Positions 1-12,131 of a stretch of DNA of 64,000 bases are shown here, piece by piece. The position numbers and the translations under genes were made by a program. Origin of the DNA: Oidiodendron maius Zn (Eukaryota; Ascomycota; Leotiomycetes; Myxotrichaceae). Numbering within the stretch: position 1 is the stretch's first letter; each line of letters opens with the position of its first letter. A model generated the notes under the pieces. The model was given only the letters and a program-made list of their open reading frames with translations. It was not told the DNA's origin and searched no databases. The DNA is taken from positions 3,720,001 through 3,784,000 of the forward strand of contig KN832870.1 of NCBI GenBank assembly GCA_000827325.1, written 5' to 3'.

Positions 1-3000
1 TGCCTACAGCTGTTCGATTGGAGTTGAATAACGAGTATATATGGCTTGCCCCTCCCCGCTTCTCTATTATTTTCTGGGTTCACTTCTTTAATTGTATTCT
101 GGCCATCGCTAATCATGTCGCGGTCAGCAATCAATCCAGCATTGGCAGCTATTCTAATTGATGCAGGTACCAGTTTTGTACCACCAGATATGTCCCACTG
201 TTTCAATTGTATCTTGTGTGAACGCGGCCAAATTTTGCCATTATCCGCTTCAACGGTTTGTACGGTGTATCATGAACGAATGTTGCTCCCGATGACGGTC
301 ACAGCTGAAGCACCGACCATCAGAGTTATATCACCGCCGCCTGCTATCCATGAAAGTTTTCTCCGATAGTGATAAAAGATGCATTTTCAACTATGAAACT
401 CCTGCTAATTATATGGAAAATGGATATGCCCTAAAAACTTTTCCGGACCTTTGAGTAACAATATTAACGCCGAGGCAGGAATGATCCAATCATTACCATC
501 TTAGACTCCTTGCCTAGATCCTATTCTATGACTCCGAACACAAAACAAACTGTACCATGAGAAGTTTCATGTCGCAGTTTGGGCAAGTTTCTTTTTATAC
601 GTTGATTCAATTGATCGGGAGCCTAGTATCCCTGTCAGTTATCGAATTTGCATTTCCAGCAACTTGGTACCATACCGCATCTGTGTCTCTAGCAATTCGT
701 TCCACAATATCCACAAGCTCTCCCGGGAATGACCCACACTTCTCGTCCGTCGGCAGCGCATGTGGGACATTTCACTCCTGCCATCTGCTTCTAGTCAACC
801 ATACTAGATTTCATGACAAGGTCAAGTCTTCCTACCGGGAGGATTTTCACACCGAGATGGGTCAAGTTGAGCATTGTCGAGGCAGTATGGCACAGAGACA
901 CCAGAGGTTCGAAAGTTGTGAACTCTGACAAGACACATGGAACTGAAGGGGTCGCCATTAGAGTGGTAATGGTCGGCGATTTTGCAAGAAATGGTGCTTC
1001 TAGAATCGCGGGTTCGGGATCTGAAGAGGTGAATGAAGCAAGACTGGGTGGGAGCATTATTCCAGCCTTAATTCGGGATGGACTGGAGATCTTTATACTG
1101 TGGTACTGATGTTCAAGATACTTAACAACTTCGTTGTTCTGCAGGAACCCAGATACCCCTTCTACCCGAGGATAAGATAAATGGAAAATGCTCAGGTAAT
1201 GTCCGACGTGCGCGGCGAACATCGAGGTTGCTGGACTCTGCAGGCTGCTGCAAGTAGACAGTACCTTGCACTATTGGCAACGCAACGCTATGGTACTCCC
1301 TGGGGTGAAACAATTTCGAGCAGAACGTCATGGCTCTGTGACTTATGCTGATAATTCGATTTTGTCCATGTGCACGATTGCGGTTGTTCAAAAATCGGCA
1401 AGCCGGGTTGAGGAGATCGCGACCCGTCAGTGGAATCAGGGCGACAGCCATCAGGATAGGTGCGGGTTTCGGAGGCAGATAACCGGCCCCACAGATCTCA
1501 AATGATTTGATCTGCAAAATGCACGGGTTCTAGACGTTCCCAGTGTAGCGTCCCAGGAATCGTGTTAGCGGGCTCCGAGAATCTGAGTAGAGTCGTGGCT
1601 AGCGAATAGCAGGCCAAAGGGGGGATCTGATACATCACAATTACAGCGCCTCGGTACTGGCATTGTACATGCGCTAGTTGGCCCCAATGCTGAGGTTTGT
1701 TCAGGTAGGGACCAACCGCCACCGTGCTGGGAAGAGGCGGCCTCCCATCCTAGGGGGACGGCCGCCGAGATTGACATGGACGGGCTGCGCGGCCAAACTC
1801 CCCGCCGTGCGGACAGGACATGCTGCGCGATGCGGCAGATGCCATGGCTCGAAGGTCCGGCGAATAGAGCTGGCGGGTTGCTCATATCTCGGTTTCGGTT
1901 TACTCTGCACGATCATGCCCGATGCTCTAGCAGCAGCTTCTTCCCACTAAGGTTGCTGGGGCTCACACTATGTAATCTTACCCTTAAGGTTGGGACCTTC
2001 ACACCCATCTCGCCCATCTCGCGCAGTCGCACAATGGCTAATACGTTCACCCCGCAGTCACGAATTTTGGCCAGTGGGACAAGAGGCCCTGCGGGTAAAG
2101 CATGCTACATGGGGTATATCCCATTACGCGCCCAAATGGGCAAGAGAGCTGACCTCTGGTTCCTAGAGCGGCGCCCCGTAGCATCGTGTTCTGTTTCCTG
2201 TGTCCCCATGATCGAGGCTCTCTGTCATATGTGGAACGTGCCATTCTGACAGAAGCCCAATATGAGAGACATGGAGGAATTGCGCCATAGCTGAGTTTAG
2301 CATCAACACCGACTCCACGTTTGCCTGGGAAATGACGATCTATGGAGGTACAGTCCGGAGTCCAAAATAGCGGCAGTTCTTCTCGTGGCGCCGGGGCTGA
2401 TACCCTTATTTGCTGATTGCACCCCGTCCGAATAGCGTTGGCGGTCGATCCAGATGCCTCAGATGAGGACACGCCTGTCCCACAGGGTTCCCGCCTTTCC
2501 GCGATGGCTGGCTGACCTGCTGGAAGAGATAAGTAGGAACAGGGCATGCAGACCAGCCTGACACTCCTCTGGCTGCCGCTCTCAAATCATGCGACCCCAT
2601 CCCCGGCGGCAGACGAGCTGAGCGGCGGAACGGATGGGCGGTAGAGAGAAGGGAAGAGTTCCCCAGCCGGCAGCCTCACCGCAGCCAGTCGACGAGTGGA
2701 TAGCGCAGACCGCTGTATATTTCAAAGCTAGTTCTGACGCGTTCGTAATGACTTAAGAGAGGATGAACCGCCATGGCGGTATCTACACCTGACGTTCTCA
2801 GAATAATCTCCTCGCACGACTCAAGATAGGAATCAATCTAGATGAGGATCTTAATGCCCATCTAGCATAAAGCCTTTCCCCGTTGCGCACCCGCACCCAC
2901 ATTGTCGGAACCTGCATGGTATCTGCAGCACCTTGATCGATCTGTGTTACGGTCCACCGTGCCATCGGAAAAGCCCCTCCAGCGAATCAACACCTCCCGA

Positions 3001-4378
3001 CCAACGAGGATAGATAGCATCAAATCTCCTACAAGTAAGCCGTACCACCACTTCTTATACTTTTCTTTCACGCCTTTTGTTTCCGCATGATACGACGTCC
3101 GAGGTATCACAGCGATACTAAGGCCACCCACCTAGCCATCTGAAGGTGGATTCGTCCTCCGATCCACCAAGAGGCATTTGCTTGCCGTCGAGGTAACGTC
3201 TCCTTTGGGCTCCTGATTTGCAGCTCGAGACTCGTGGTCGGACCTTGTGGATAGTGTGCGCGATGCATGGAACCTTGTAGTCACTCCACAGCGCCGGCAA
3301 TATACCCGTAACAGTAATTGCTAAGAAAGACGCTCTTGCGAGTGAAACGACTACCTGAGCAAATCGGGAAATACACTCTATCTGGCTGACTGCTGTTACG
3401 GCCCATTCCCTGATCCCTGGACTCGACGGGCTACTGCGAGAGGAAAGGTGCCTCGCAAGGATGGAGGTTCACTTCCGTCAAGTGACTAGGAATCGAAGAC
3501 AATCAACACGAGTCTGGCTCCTCGATTGCCAGCGTTCCAGTTGCAGTGCTCTGCTTGCTCTGCTCCTGATGTGAAAAAGTCTTGGCGATTGTCTGCACCT
3601 CCCAGTACCTTCGATCCAACATTTGCAAAAGTACTGTGCAGAGAGAGACCTCTATGCCTTTTTTGCGATGCTCATTGCCACATAGTCGAGTTTTATGTCT
3701 TAAAACAAAGATGGCAGGAAGCAAACACTTGTGCTCGTGACACATAGTTGTGTGTGGAAGCAACCCAAAGGTTACTGTACTGCAATCCTGAACCAATCGG
3801 CTCAACCTTCTGCTCTGCCAGAAATCTATCGCTATCATCGGCTCCCTTTGTATTCTGTGGAGTTTGCTAACCATCAAAACGACTCTAATTAATAATCCTG
3901 TCTTATCACGCGGACCCGGTATCCTTGCCTGTATGAAAACCACTTCCCTTCGGATCTTGTCCACATTCTATGCCTGGTGTCCCTGTCGGATCTATACGCA
4001 CAGACACACACTTGTCATTAAATTCCACTCCATCCTCCTACGGATTCGTAGTATGAAGACGGAGTGCTTAATCTCTATTGTGTATATTTTTGTATCTCAA
4101 TCCTTCAGTAGGGATAGCCATTTTCCCGGTTTCATTTTCGATCCTGTGCCAAAACGCCAACCTCGTCCTTGGTATCCTATCATTCCGTTCCATTTCTCCC
4201 TGTAGAGAATAGAGGGTACCTCCTCGCACCCTCTCGGTAATTAATACGCCACATAAGAGAGAGGTAACCCAGGAACTAGGTTCTTTCGCACTTTCGGTCC
4301 CCGGTCCTTCAGCTCGCCACGAAGCCGAAACCTTCTCCCCGCGCTGAACGCTAGGACGCCAAACCCAGGTCAACCCCA
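1..4378. other. No supportable gene (4.4 kb)
   Basis: I read both strands and found only short open frames (largest about 150 codons) with no recognisable domain, no plausible splice continuity and no codon pattern like the neighbouring genes. The right edge is the 3' side of the phospholipase C gene. I see no terminal repeats and no transposase-like motifs. Composition is mixed rather than AT-rich, so a strongly RIP-mutated repeat is not obvious. It could hold UTRs, non-coding RNA or an eroded gene. Confidence 0.5.
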
Positions 4379-7073
4379 CTAGGAGATCGTCTTCTCGACC
4401 TTAACCAAAAACATCCCTTCCGTAGCGGCACCTTTCGTGTCTCTTAGTTTCAGGAATCGGTATCCCTGCTGCAAGCGATCAAGCCTAATGCAAGCCCAGG
4501 CAGCTAGGGTGTCAATAGCATATTTTGCATCTTCGATTTTGAACCTGAGATCGATCATTAGCATTCATCCATCAGATATTCCGATTCCAGCAAATTCTGC
4601 ATCATAAGGGTCCGCGTCGGCATCTAGTCACGGCCCGTGCCGAAGATTTTATGCCAAGGGGATCTGATGCCTGGAAACAGAGAGGTAACACAAGAGTAGA
4701 TTAGGGCGCAATAGCCTGCGGGATAATCTTGCGGCCGTGTCATTATCAATCGTATATTCAGCCTGGGGCCAAACCCCGAACATCTGGACGTCTCCAGTGC
4801 ACACCGCTATAATTCCGCAGATACTGGCTCTTCGGCTTGTTGGCGCCCCACTACTGTTGTGTAACATAACTATCACCTCATCTCATTCCGTTCGCCTGAC
4901 TCAGGATAAAACAAAAGTCTTGGCACGCCATGGGAATGCAAGCCTTATAGCACGAAGGGGGAAAATGCTTGGGAGGAAGAGAGGGAGGACAAACCTAACA
5001 AAACTCAGCTCTTCTACTACGCCAGTCACCGTAGGGAAGTCCATGACTACCCCTTCTGCTCCAAAGTCAGGGTGATCTCCTTTCTTAGATGGTGTTTTCT
5101 GCTTATATTCTCCACCTCTTGCTCGTCCATTCCCCTCGATGAGTTCTGTTGATTTGGATTCGTCTGGTTTCTCAACGTGCAGCTCACATCTAATATACGG
5201 CCAGAAGTTGGACTCGGTTTGATTCTGCGCCATAGGAATATGCTGCCCGGCATACACTGTCAACCGTAAATGGAGGGTCTTATATCTGACAGCCTCAGTT
5301 CCCGATGGGTCAGATCGGTATCCTGGTGGTTTGAGGATCCAGCCTTGCTCGCCATCGAACATGGCTTCATTCAGCATCACCCCTTCATCAACATTCTGCC
5401 AGTTAAGTGCCACCATCTGTACTCCTTTCCTCCAGAATAGAGAAGGATCCAGATTTGATGAGTTAAACCGGAAACCAGCTGGATATGCGCGCATGAAGAA
5501 GTCACGATTATGGGCAAACATCTCCTCCCTCTTCTTCTCGTGGAGATCGAGTATTTGATTTTCGGAAATAGAGAAAATATGGGACGGCTTAGAGCAGTTC
5601 TTTGCGCCGAAGGCAGTGAAATGTTCGGAATGGGTATAAATCCCCAAATTTGAAAGGTTTTCACAGATCTTGGTCTTCTTCTTGCTAGTCCGTTCGTCTT
5701 CCGAGCCAGAATGCGAATCTCCCTCATGACGTGAGTTGACAGGCGAAAGAGTACTGCTGCTTATTGACAAGTGACGGGAGAAGTGTGCCAAGGAACTGGT
5801 GCTCGCTTTTGGAGAGTGTCCTGGCACCAGAGAGCCGGTACTAGCCCTGGGTGAGTATGACGTGACTGTGGAGCTGGTACTCGCCCTATGAGCATTGTGA
5901 GGCGCAAGGTTCCCAGAAGCCACTTCTGGAGTTATAAGAGTAGCTTTCTTCACTTTGACTAGAATTTTATTGAGTAGTTCTTCGAGTCGAGGAAGTCTAT
6001 TCTCAGGGTCACACGTTGGATGTGCGGCGTCGATAAGAAAGCCCTTCCATTCCTCTTTCATGATATTTACCATGATCTCCTGCTGCTCTAAATTCGCGTG
6101 CACCTCCAAACTGACGATAATCGGAAGGTTTGTGTTGAGGAATGCTGCCTCTCGAACTGCCTTACAGACATCTCTGAACCCAACTGGCGTCGTCAACGTC
6201 CAGCCGTGGAGGACAATTGGCTCGCCATTCCTCGTGGATTTCGTGGATGGAGGAGGCTCACTCGACTCCGTTACTGCAATCGATTCCGACGATACATCAC
6301 TAACGCTGAATATATTGATGCCTAAGCCTTCCTTTTTTAACGCTTCTTTCGTATGCTTATATTTCGCCTCTAATTTCTCTGCGGTCTCGGCAACTAGACT
6401 AGGAAGCGTGGTTCCGGAAAGATGACGTTTATGTTCCGGTTTGGGAGACGAAGCAGCGCTTGGCGTGTTGGTGATGGAATCTGCGTGGTCTCCATTGTAA
6501 ACATCAATCTCAATGCAACGGCATCCTCGTAAGAGGACCTACAGACAGTAACAGTCAGAAACGAATAAACAGATTTTTGGGATCACTGACGTTCTTATAT
6601 GCATCCGTAGAAGACTTAGAGGACAACTGGTTCCCAGTCAAGTACGTGTTGTGGCTGCTGCTTATGAAGTAGTTGCTGAGTGATCTCGACAAGTCCTTCT
6701 CTTGAGAGACCGGTTTCGTAATTTCAAAACCTTGGTTCAAGTATACTACTTGCAAAAACTCTTGAAATGTGTATGTTTCCTTCTGCAGGGTACTAATTTT
6801 CTGGCCTTGAGTATTCTCAAGCCACGAGAGGAGTGTCCCTTGCGTGAGGGAGGGGCTACCGTCGCAAAGCTTCTTGTATACTCGTTCGAGGTGATCTTGG
6901 AATGCGTGGGAGAGGTATAGGTGGTGGCTCGAGTCTTCGGAAGTCGCATCTCCCCCGTGTGGACGTACAAGAGGTCCTTCCAATCTGCTGTTGGGCGGGG
7001 GACTCATCATCGTCGACATGGCCATCAGCTTGTGGAGCGAGAAGTGCTTGCCAGAAGGTGCGAGGAGAGGCAT
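4379..7073 (-). CDS. Phosphoinositide-specific phospholipase C (delta-like)
   Basis: Three exons on the minus strand: 6591-7073, 4995-6538 and 4379-4544, giving 730 aa in a consistent frame. PI-PLC hydrolyses PIP2 to diacylglycerol and IP3 at membranes. The X domain starts near residue 130 with the motif SSSHNTYLTGNQL (catalytic His141); the second catalytic His is about residue 272 in the motif VLHGWTLTTP. A Ser-rich X/Y linker (about 330-430) precedes the Y domain, recognised by LSNLGIYTHS and ending in GWILKPPGY. A C2 domain fills the C-terminus and is completed only by the last exon (LAAWACIRLDRLQQGYRF). No PH domain is seen, and the N-terminal EF-hand-like part is short, as is usual in fungal PLCs. 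Intron 1 is 52 bp; intron 2 (4545-4994) is 450 bp, long for this window. The ATG at 7073 is the first in frame. Family assignment is firm; isoform is not. Confidence 0.93.
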
Positions 7074-8240
7074 TGTGACGGAGATTGAAAATGACCCGGA
7101 AGGATTAAGCTGCAGCCTGCTAGCATCCAGCTTACCAATGCCAACAGTGCTGCTGCAATGCCAATTGTTGTATTGTGAGTTCGGTTCGGTTGCTGGTCCA
7201 ACAGGGCTGTGCCAGGTGGGAAATGTGGAAGTCCGACCTTATCACCACACTGGGAAGCAGAATGATGGAGGAGAGACGGTTATGCGTGTCTGGACCATCT
7301 GGGAGGAAGTGAAGCGTCGTTGAGGCTACACGGCACAGAACGTCGTTGATAAACGACGGCAGCTGAGACTTGCCAAGACAGCTGACGGCGCCGGGTGGGG
7401 GCTGAATTTCAGGATGAAGCTAGATAGGAACACTCAGTCTATTGGCCAAGATGGAACATGGGAGGCAATCGCATTGGATTCGGGGATCTCGAGGCTCCTA
7501 CCCCAATCTCTGTTCACCCCCTTGTGGAGGAGTAGACCGAGGAGGGGTCATTGTTTGATGTCCCATTTCCAGCCCCCCCCTGCGGCCCGTTCCTCAGGGA
7601 GAGAATGCGGCCGGACTTTAGCCGTGTGACAGGCTGCACTTTTATATCGACGTCTGGCTCTGTCTTCTGTCGCCAAGCAAAGCTCGAACATCAATTCAGC
7701 CGGACTGAAGTAGGGTGGGCCGGCTCCCTGCGAACTATTTCACGGAAGGGATTTGGCACATAAGATTCTATGTGAGATAGCGCTCTGCCTAAGAGTTTGA
7801 GCTGGATTGCTATGTGCACCATGGCCGCCGAGTTCCTTGGCCGTCGGTTGAGTTCCTAGTTCTATGTCTATTGCTCATCTCTCATATTCCTGTGCGTCTT
7901 TCTCTTGCAATCTAGTCGTACTCTTTCCAACCTTTCACATACTCCTATTTCAACCCTTGCCACTTACCAGTCCAAAAGTCCACTCGCATTAGCACTGCAG
8001 ATAGAGACATCTCTTGACATGTCATCATCAAGCTCCCTACACACTATAGGTGCTTATTTAGCATCGTCACTTTAAAAAGAGAGCGAGTAACTTACGTTCA
8101 TCGTCTTCCCTTCCGTCTTCAGTGAAACTCTGTTTCCGTGCTGCAGGGTGAATCTCTACTCCTAAGCTTGCTTCCGCATTTTTGTGTCTACGGAGAAGAT
8201 TTCCTAGAATTTGCTGTCTCGCTATACGGTAATACTTAGC
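7074..8240. other. Intergenic: PLC promoter side and Rieske A 3' side
   Basis: About 1.2 kb with only short open frames. It should hold the promoter and 5' UTR of the phospholipase C gene at its left end and the 3' UTR of the Rieske gene at its right end. No motif or repeat stands out. Confidence 0.5.
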
Positions 8241-9424
8241 TCAAAGAGCTGCAGTTTGCTGTTCTGACCACTTACGATCTGATATTTGCAATCCGTCATG
8301 TACCAACCGATTCTGCAAATGATCATGTTCCTGAATTGCTAGCTTGACTTCCGTCTTGAGATTTCCAATGCTCTCAGGACTCATTTTTGCATCGGATCCA
8401 TAGAGATTGCACTCTACCATAGTGCTATTCTTCGAAAGTGGAAGGAGCCGAAGTGTTAGAACCTGTCCAGAGTAGAGTCGTCGGAATATAGTGGTGCAGA
8501 ATACATCCAAGTATTCCTCTGATTGCTGAAATGGGAACATAGCTGATAGGCCCTTTTTCTTAGACTGTCTACGTAACAAGGAGCCAGCTATATAGGTCAG
8601 CACTGATAATCATCTAACCTGTGTGACCTTACCTGCAAGTTTCCAGTTGAAATTCCCTTTAATCTTCCACTCTTCAATATGAATCATATGATTAATTTTC
8701 CATCGTCTCAGATCCGTCTCTACATCAAAAAGGACCTGACTCGTGACGTCGTTACCAGCATCGAGGTTGACAAAGATCATAGATTCGCGGATTTCGGTCT
8801 TGATTTCCCATAATCCATTCAAGTCCTTGTCAAATCCCTTCACATTTTCAAACTCAGGCGCTTTAATTAATTTACCCTTGCTATCATAGCTCCAGCCATG
8901 ATACCGGCACCTCAAAACTGTTGAACTTCCACATTGCTTGTTCGTCACCGCATAGGCGCGATGCCGACAGACATTATGGAAGGCTCTGATCTGCTTATCC
9001 TTCCCCAAGATTACTATGAATGAAAACCCTGCGACTTCATATGATCTGTAATCGCCAGCGATCCGAAAGTTACCTGCATGTGTAACAAAGAGCCAGGACT
9101 GGACCCGATACGTCAGAAGAATTCAAGCATGCCGATAGCAGTGAATTTACTTACCTTGCTAAAAATGGCCCGACGCTCGAGCTGGAATATCTCCTCGTCT
9201 GTCCACCAGTTAAGAGAAGGTTTTGGTATAGGATCGCAAGCCTCTGTGCGATCTGCTTCATGAGGGCGATCAGACCGCTCCAGCGCTCCTTTGTAAGGCT
9301 TTCCTAAAATTGAACTGACCCTGTCGGAGACAGTCTCGACAGAGAGATTAGAAAATGCATATGCAGCTGTAATTAATACGCCAAGGATCAGTGAGTAATA
9401 TATTGATGGGTCGGCTGTGGCCAT
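8241..9424 (-). CDS. Rieske [2Fe-2S] protein lacking the mononuclear iron site (Rieske A)
   Basis: Exons 9155-9424, 8633-9098 and 8241-8587 (introns of 56 and 45 bp) join in frame to 360 aa. A hydrophobic N-terminal stretch (about residues 9-26) suggests a membrane anchor or signal. The Rieske domain is complete: C134-x-H136 and C154-x2-H157, spaced by 17 residues as in ring-hydroxylating oxygenases and choline-monooxygenase-like proteins. The usual sequence up to FNWKLA is present, but the next segment, which in this family carries the H-x4-H iron ligands, is absent. The protein continues into a shortened C-terminal part (MFPFQQSEEYLDVF) where the acidic third ligand is also not evident. Such a protein could pass electrons but should not oxygenate alone. 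It is divergent from Rieske B, which has the opposite lesion. Family certainty is high; function as an independent enzyme is doubtful. Confidence 0.85.
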
Positions 9425-10009
9425 TTTATCTCGAGGCTAAAGGTAGAAGAATATCAAATGCGGCGCTAAAAAGAATAAGAATTGGCGTAGTTTTCCTGAC
9501 CGTCAAAATTAAAAAAATTAAAAAAATTAAAAGTCCGCAACTGATGTTGCTTCCCTGGTACTGTGCGCTTGAGATATTTCAAGTTCCTTGACACAGAGAC
9601 CAGGTCTATGACGTTCCCCTTTAAGGTGTAATCGAAGCACTGCATATGACCCACCTTACAGCTACATCCATAACTGGTTTGTGTATCCAGGATTCTGATC
9701 ACGTACCTCGAAATATATGCGCTGGCTATACTAGATTGAATTTATTTCTGTAATTGAGTCATGGGATCTGGATGGGGATTGAATCATTGATAGCCGACGA
9801 TCTAGCTTACTGGATCGAATTACCGCATTAGGTATGAGTCTGCCTCCTTACGCCAGCAGAGCAATCCCGGATCTAGACGAGTTCATCCTCTGCCCGTCTT
9901 AATCTCTAGAACTACGGCCCAATTTTGAACCTCTCGGACATTGACCCACCTCTATTCTCCAGTGGCTCTCATATTCTGTATCAGTTATTAGGGCTCGTTG
10001 TGGCTCACA
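9425..10009. promoter_or_regulatory. Shared divergent promoter region of the two Rieske genes
   Basis: 585 bp between the start codons of two head-to-head Rieske-family genes. It must contain both promoters. A short A/T-rich tandem repeat lies at 9505-9531. No specific operator was identified; co-regulation is an inference from the arrangement. Confidence 0.5.
9505..9531. repeat. Short tandem repeat, 9-bp A/T unit, about 3 copies
   Basis: Three near-perfect copies of a 9-base unit (seven A then TT, in register) lie in the divergent promoter, about 80 bp upstream of the Rieske A start codon. Poly(dA)-rich tracts of this kind often disfavour nucleosomes in fungal promoters, but that role here is inference. 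Confidence 0.7.
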
Positions 10010-11173
10010 ATGGAGTCTCTGAGTAGGACACTCCCAGCGTCATGGTTTTGCAGTTCGGCACTATATCAGTTAGAGCGCCGAGCTGTATTTTTAAAGGCCT
10101 GTTAAAAATTTCCTACGACTCCGAATATTGCTAATCTCTTGCAGGCATGGCATCTCCTTGGTCCGGTCACGAGATTCCAGAACCGGAATACGCCTGTTCT
10201 GTATGAGATTGCCCAAGTGACCATCATCGTTGAGAACCGGAGTCCAGAATCTGAAGGGGTAAACCGAGATGGGATTGTTGTTTACTCCCAAGATGAGGCA
10301 TGTCCCTTAGGTGCTTACAATCACGAAAGTTAACGATAAGCAGAATTTGACTATCAAGAGCCATATGACGCCAAGTGGACTTCTATTTGCAACCCTCTCA
10401 ATGGATACGCTCCCTTTCGAGGAATACTTTGCTGGCCTTGAGAATCTTACAAATAGAGTGGACTTCACCAAGCTTCCCCACCGGCGAAGCATATCTTATG
10501 AAGGACGCTTCAACTGGAAAACTATGTGCGTTCTATCATTTTCGGCCACAAAGTAAAGCAATGAGAGTATATTAACGAGACTAGGATTGATGGCTTCCAA
10601 GAATGCCTTCATTGCCAATATACTCATCCTACCTTTTCTAAATACTATCCTCCAAAGTTCTACTCTGTGACGAATCACTTGAACTTTAGCCAGCATATCG
10701 CTGACCCCTGCAAGCCAGACGACGGGCTGTTCTTGTACTTCTTTCCCATCTGCACGCTGAACGTATACGGCGGAGGTATGTCATCGTTCCGCACGCTACC
10801 CTCGCCCATTCCAGGTGTTAGCCGCATGGAGTTTGACTACTATCACGCCGGCACCGATGAGGAGTTTGAGGAGTATTTCAAGTTTGTGCGGCAAGTTGCG
10901 CTGGAGGATTTTGAGCTGTGCGAAAAAGCACAGGAGAATCTTCAGAGAGGGGTGTATGGAGAGGGTATATTGAATCCTAAGAAGGAGAATGGCGTGGCGT
11001 TCTATCAGCAGAGGGTGAGAAAAGCAGTAAGGGAGTTGTTTGAGAAAGAAAAGTGGGCGCGGGAGATTAACGAGCAGATGAGAGAAATCGTATCCGAGAC
11101 TCGTAATGCTGAGCCCAAAGATGTTATGGCAGACGAGGGGAAGGCAATTACTGTTCCATACGTACGTACATAG
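10010..11173 (+). CDS. Rieske-oxygenase catalytic domain lacking the Rieske cluster (Rieske B)
   Basis: The best model is 10010-10096, 10145-10258, 10311-10525 and 10585-11173, giving 334 aa in a continuous frame. The N-terminus matches the family (LPASWFCSS, then LERRAVFLK and YEIA), and the C-terminal catalytic half is well preserved: H148 and H153 in ECLHCQYTHP, Asp247 in LEDFELCEKAQ, which together form the 2-His-1-carboxylate iron site. The roughly 60-residue stretch that should hold the C-x-H and C-x2-H Rieske ligands is missing; a 52-bp intron (10259-10310) sits at that point. The first intron (10097-10144) would need a GC donor instead of GT; its acceptor and branch region look normal. 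So this is either an eroding copy or a partner that takes electrons from another protein, with the divergent Rieske A as the obvious candidate. Domain identity is sure; integrity of the gene is not. Confidence 0.7.
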
Positions 11174-12131
11174 CGTACCATCAAAGAGACCATTTCCATC
11201 CTTTTCTCAGCCTCTTCACCTCCATCCTCTACTCCGTTGGTATTAGTGTTCCCCAGAGTTTCTTAGCCTCCATCCTTTAGGCCCCTCGTGGCAAAACTAA
11301 GAGACCACGATTATCAACGAATAAATAGAGTAATAGTTTTATCACTTAATCAAATGCTTACTCTACCAGGATTATCTTAAATAACTTAATAAGAGAGGGG
11401 ATATCAAGAATCGAGAGGAGCTATATAAACCTATAATGGATCATGTAGCTACTGCCGCCTCTACATATCTGTCGACTATGACTGTCCGGAGAGCTCCTGG
11501 ACTCCTGTAATCCGAGCGATCGGAAGCTACATCGAGGGCACTACACACGACCTCCACGTCCATATAGCGCACAACTTGCCGCAGTATTGTTGTGCCTTTA
11601 GCTAGGTCGACACAAAGACAGCTACGAGGCACAGCACACATTCAGATCTGTCTATACATCAAAAATTGCATCAGCTCCTTGCAATATCCCTACTCGGTCC
11701 TACATATGAGGACCTCCGCCATGAAAGTTAGAATTAAGCATGGCATTAACGCGTCAGGGATGTGAGCTATAAAAAGTAAAAGATGGCAGCCTGAAGAACC
11801 TGGCGACGCGAATGCGAGAGCGAGTTTTCTTCATAGCGAGTTTCCCCTGAATCCCATTTGCGGAGTCGTTTGCCTTGAATATTAGTCAGCGAGAAGTGTA
11901 CGACAGTACGTCAGCGGAGAAGGCTGAGTTGCTGGGTTGCGATGGGATAGACTACTGCCTTGCGGAGGTGGGAAATGAGGATATAAGGAGGTGCTTTGAC
12001 CTGTTTGATGGGTTTATGCTGCAGACTATAATCCATCCGTTGAAGTTCGTCTTTTACCTCCAATACAATTTAGGACTTAAATCCTCTATCACGACCTCCC
12101 CCTTTCATAAGTGTCTCTAAGTCCTCGTAAT
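11174..12131. other. Intergenic, no gene seen
   Basis: About 960 bp. The left part (11290-11400) is A/T-rich. A short open frame at 11875-12120 has some protein-like composition (GCDGIDYCLAEV) but no ATG, no recognised domain and no clear splice partner. The right end serves as promoter of the SYLF gene. Confidence 0.45.

Noticed and set aside
791-1517. Overlapping minus-strand frames of 130-143 codons
   Set aside because: No domain, no splice continuity and antisense frames of similar length; likely chance.
10147-10204. ATG at 10147 as the start of Rieske B
   Set aside because: That frame stops after 19 codons; the family N-terminus LERRAVFLK is upstream and joins by splicing.
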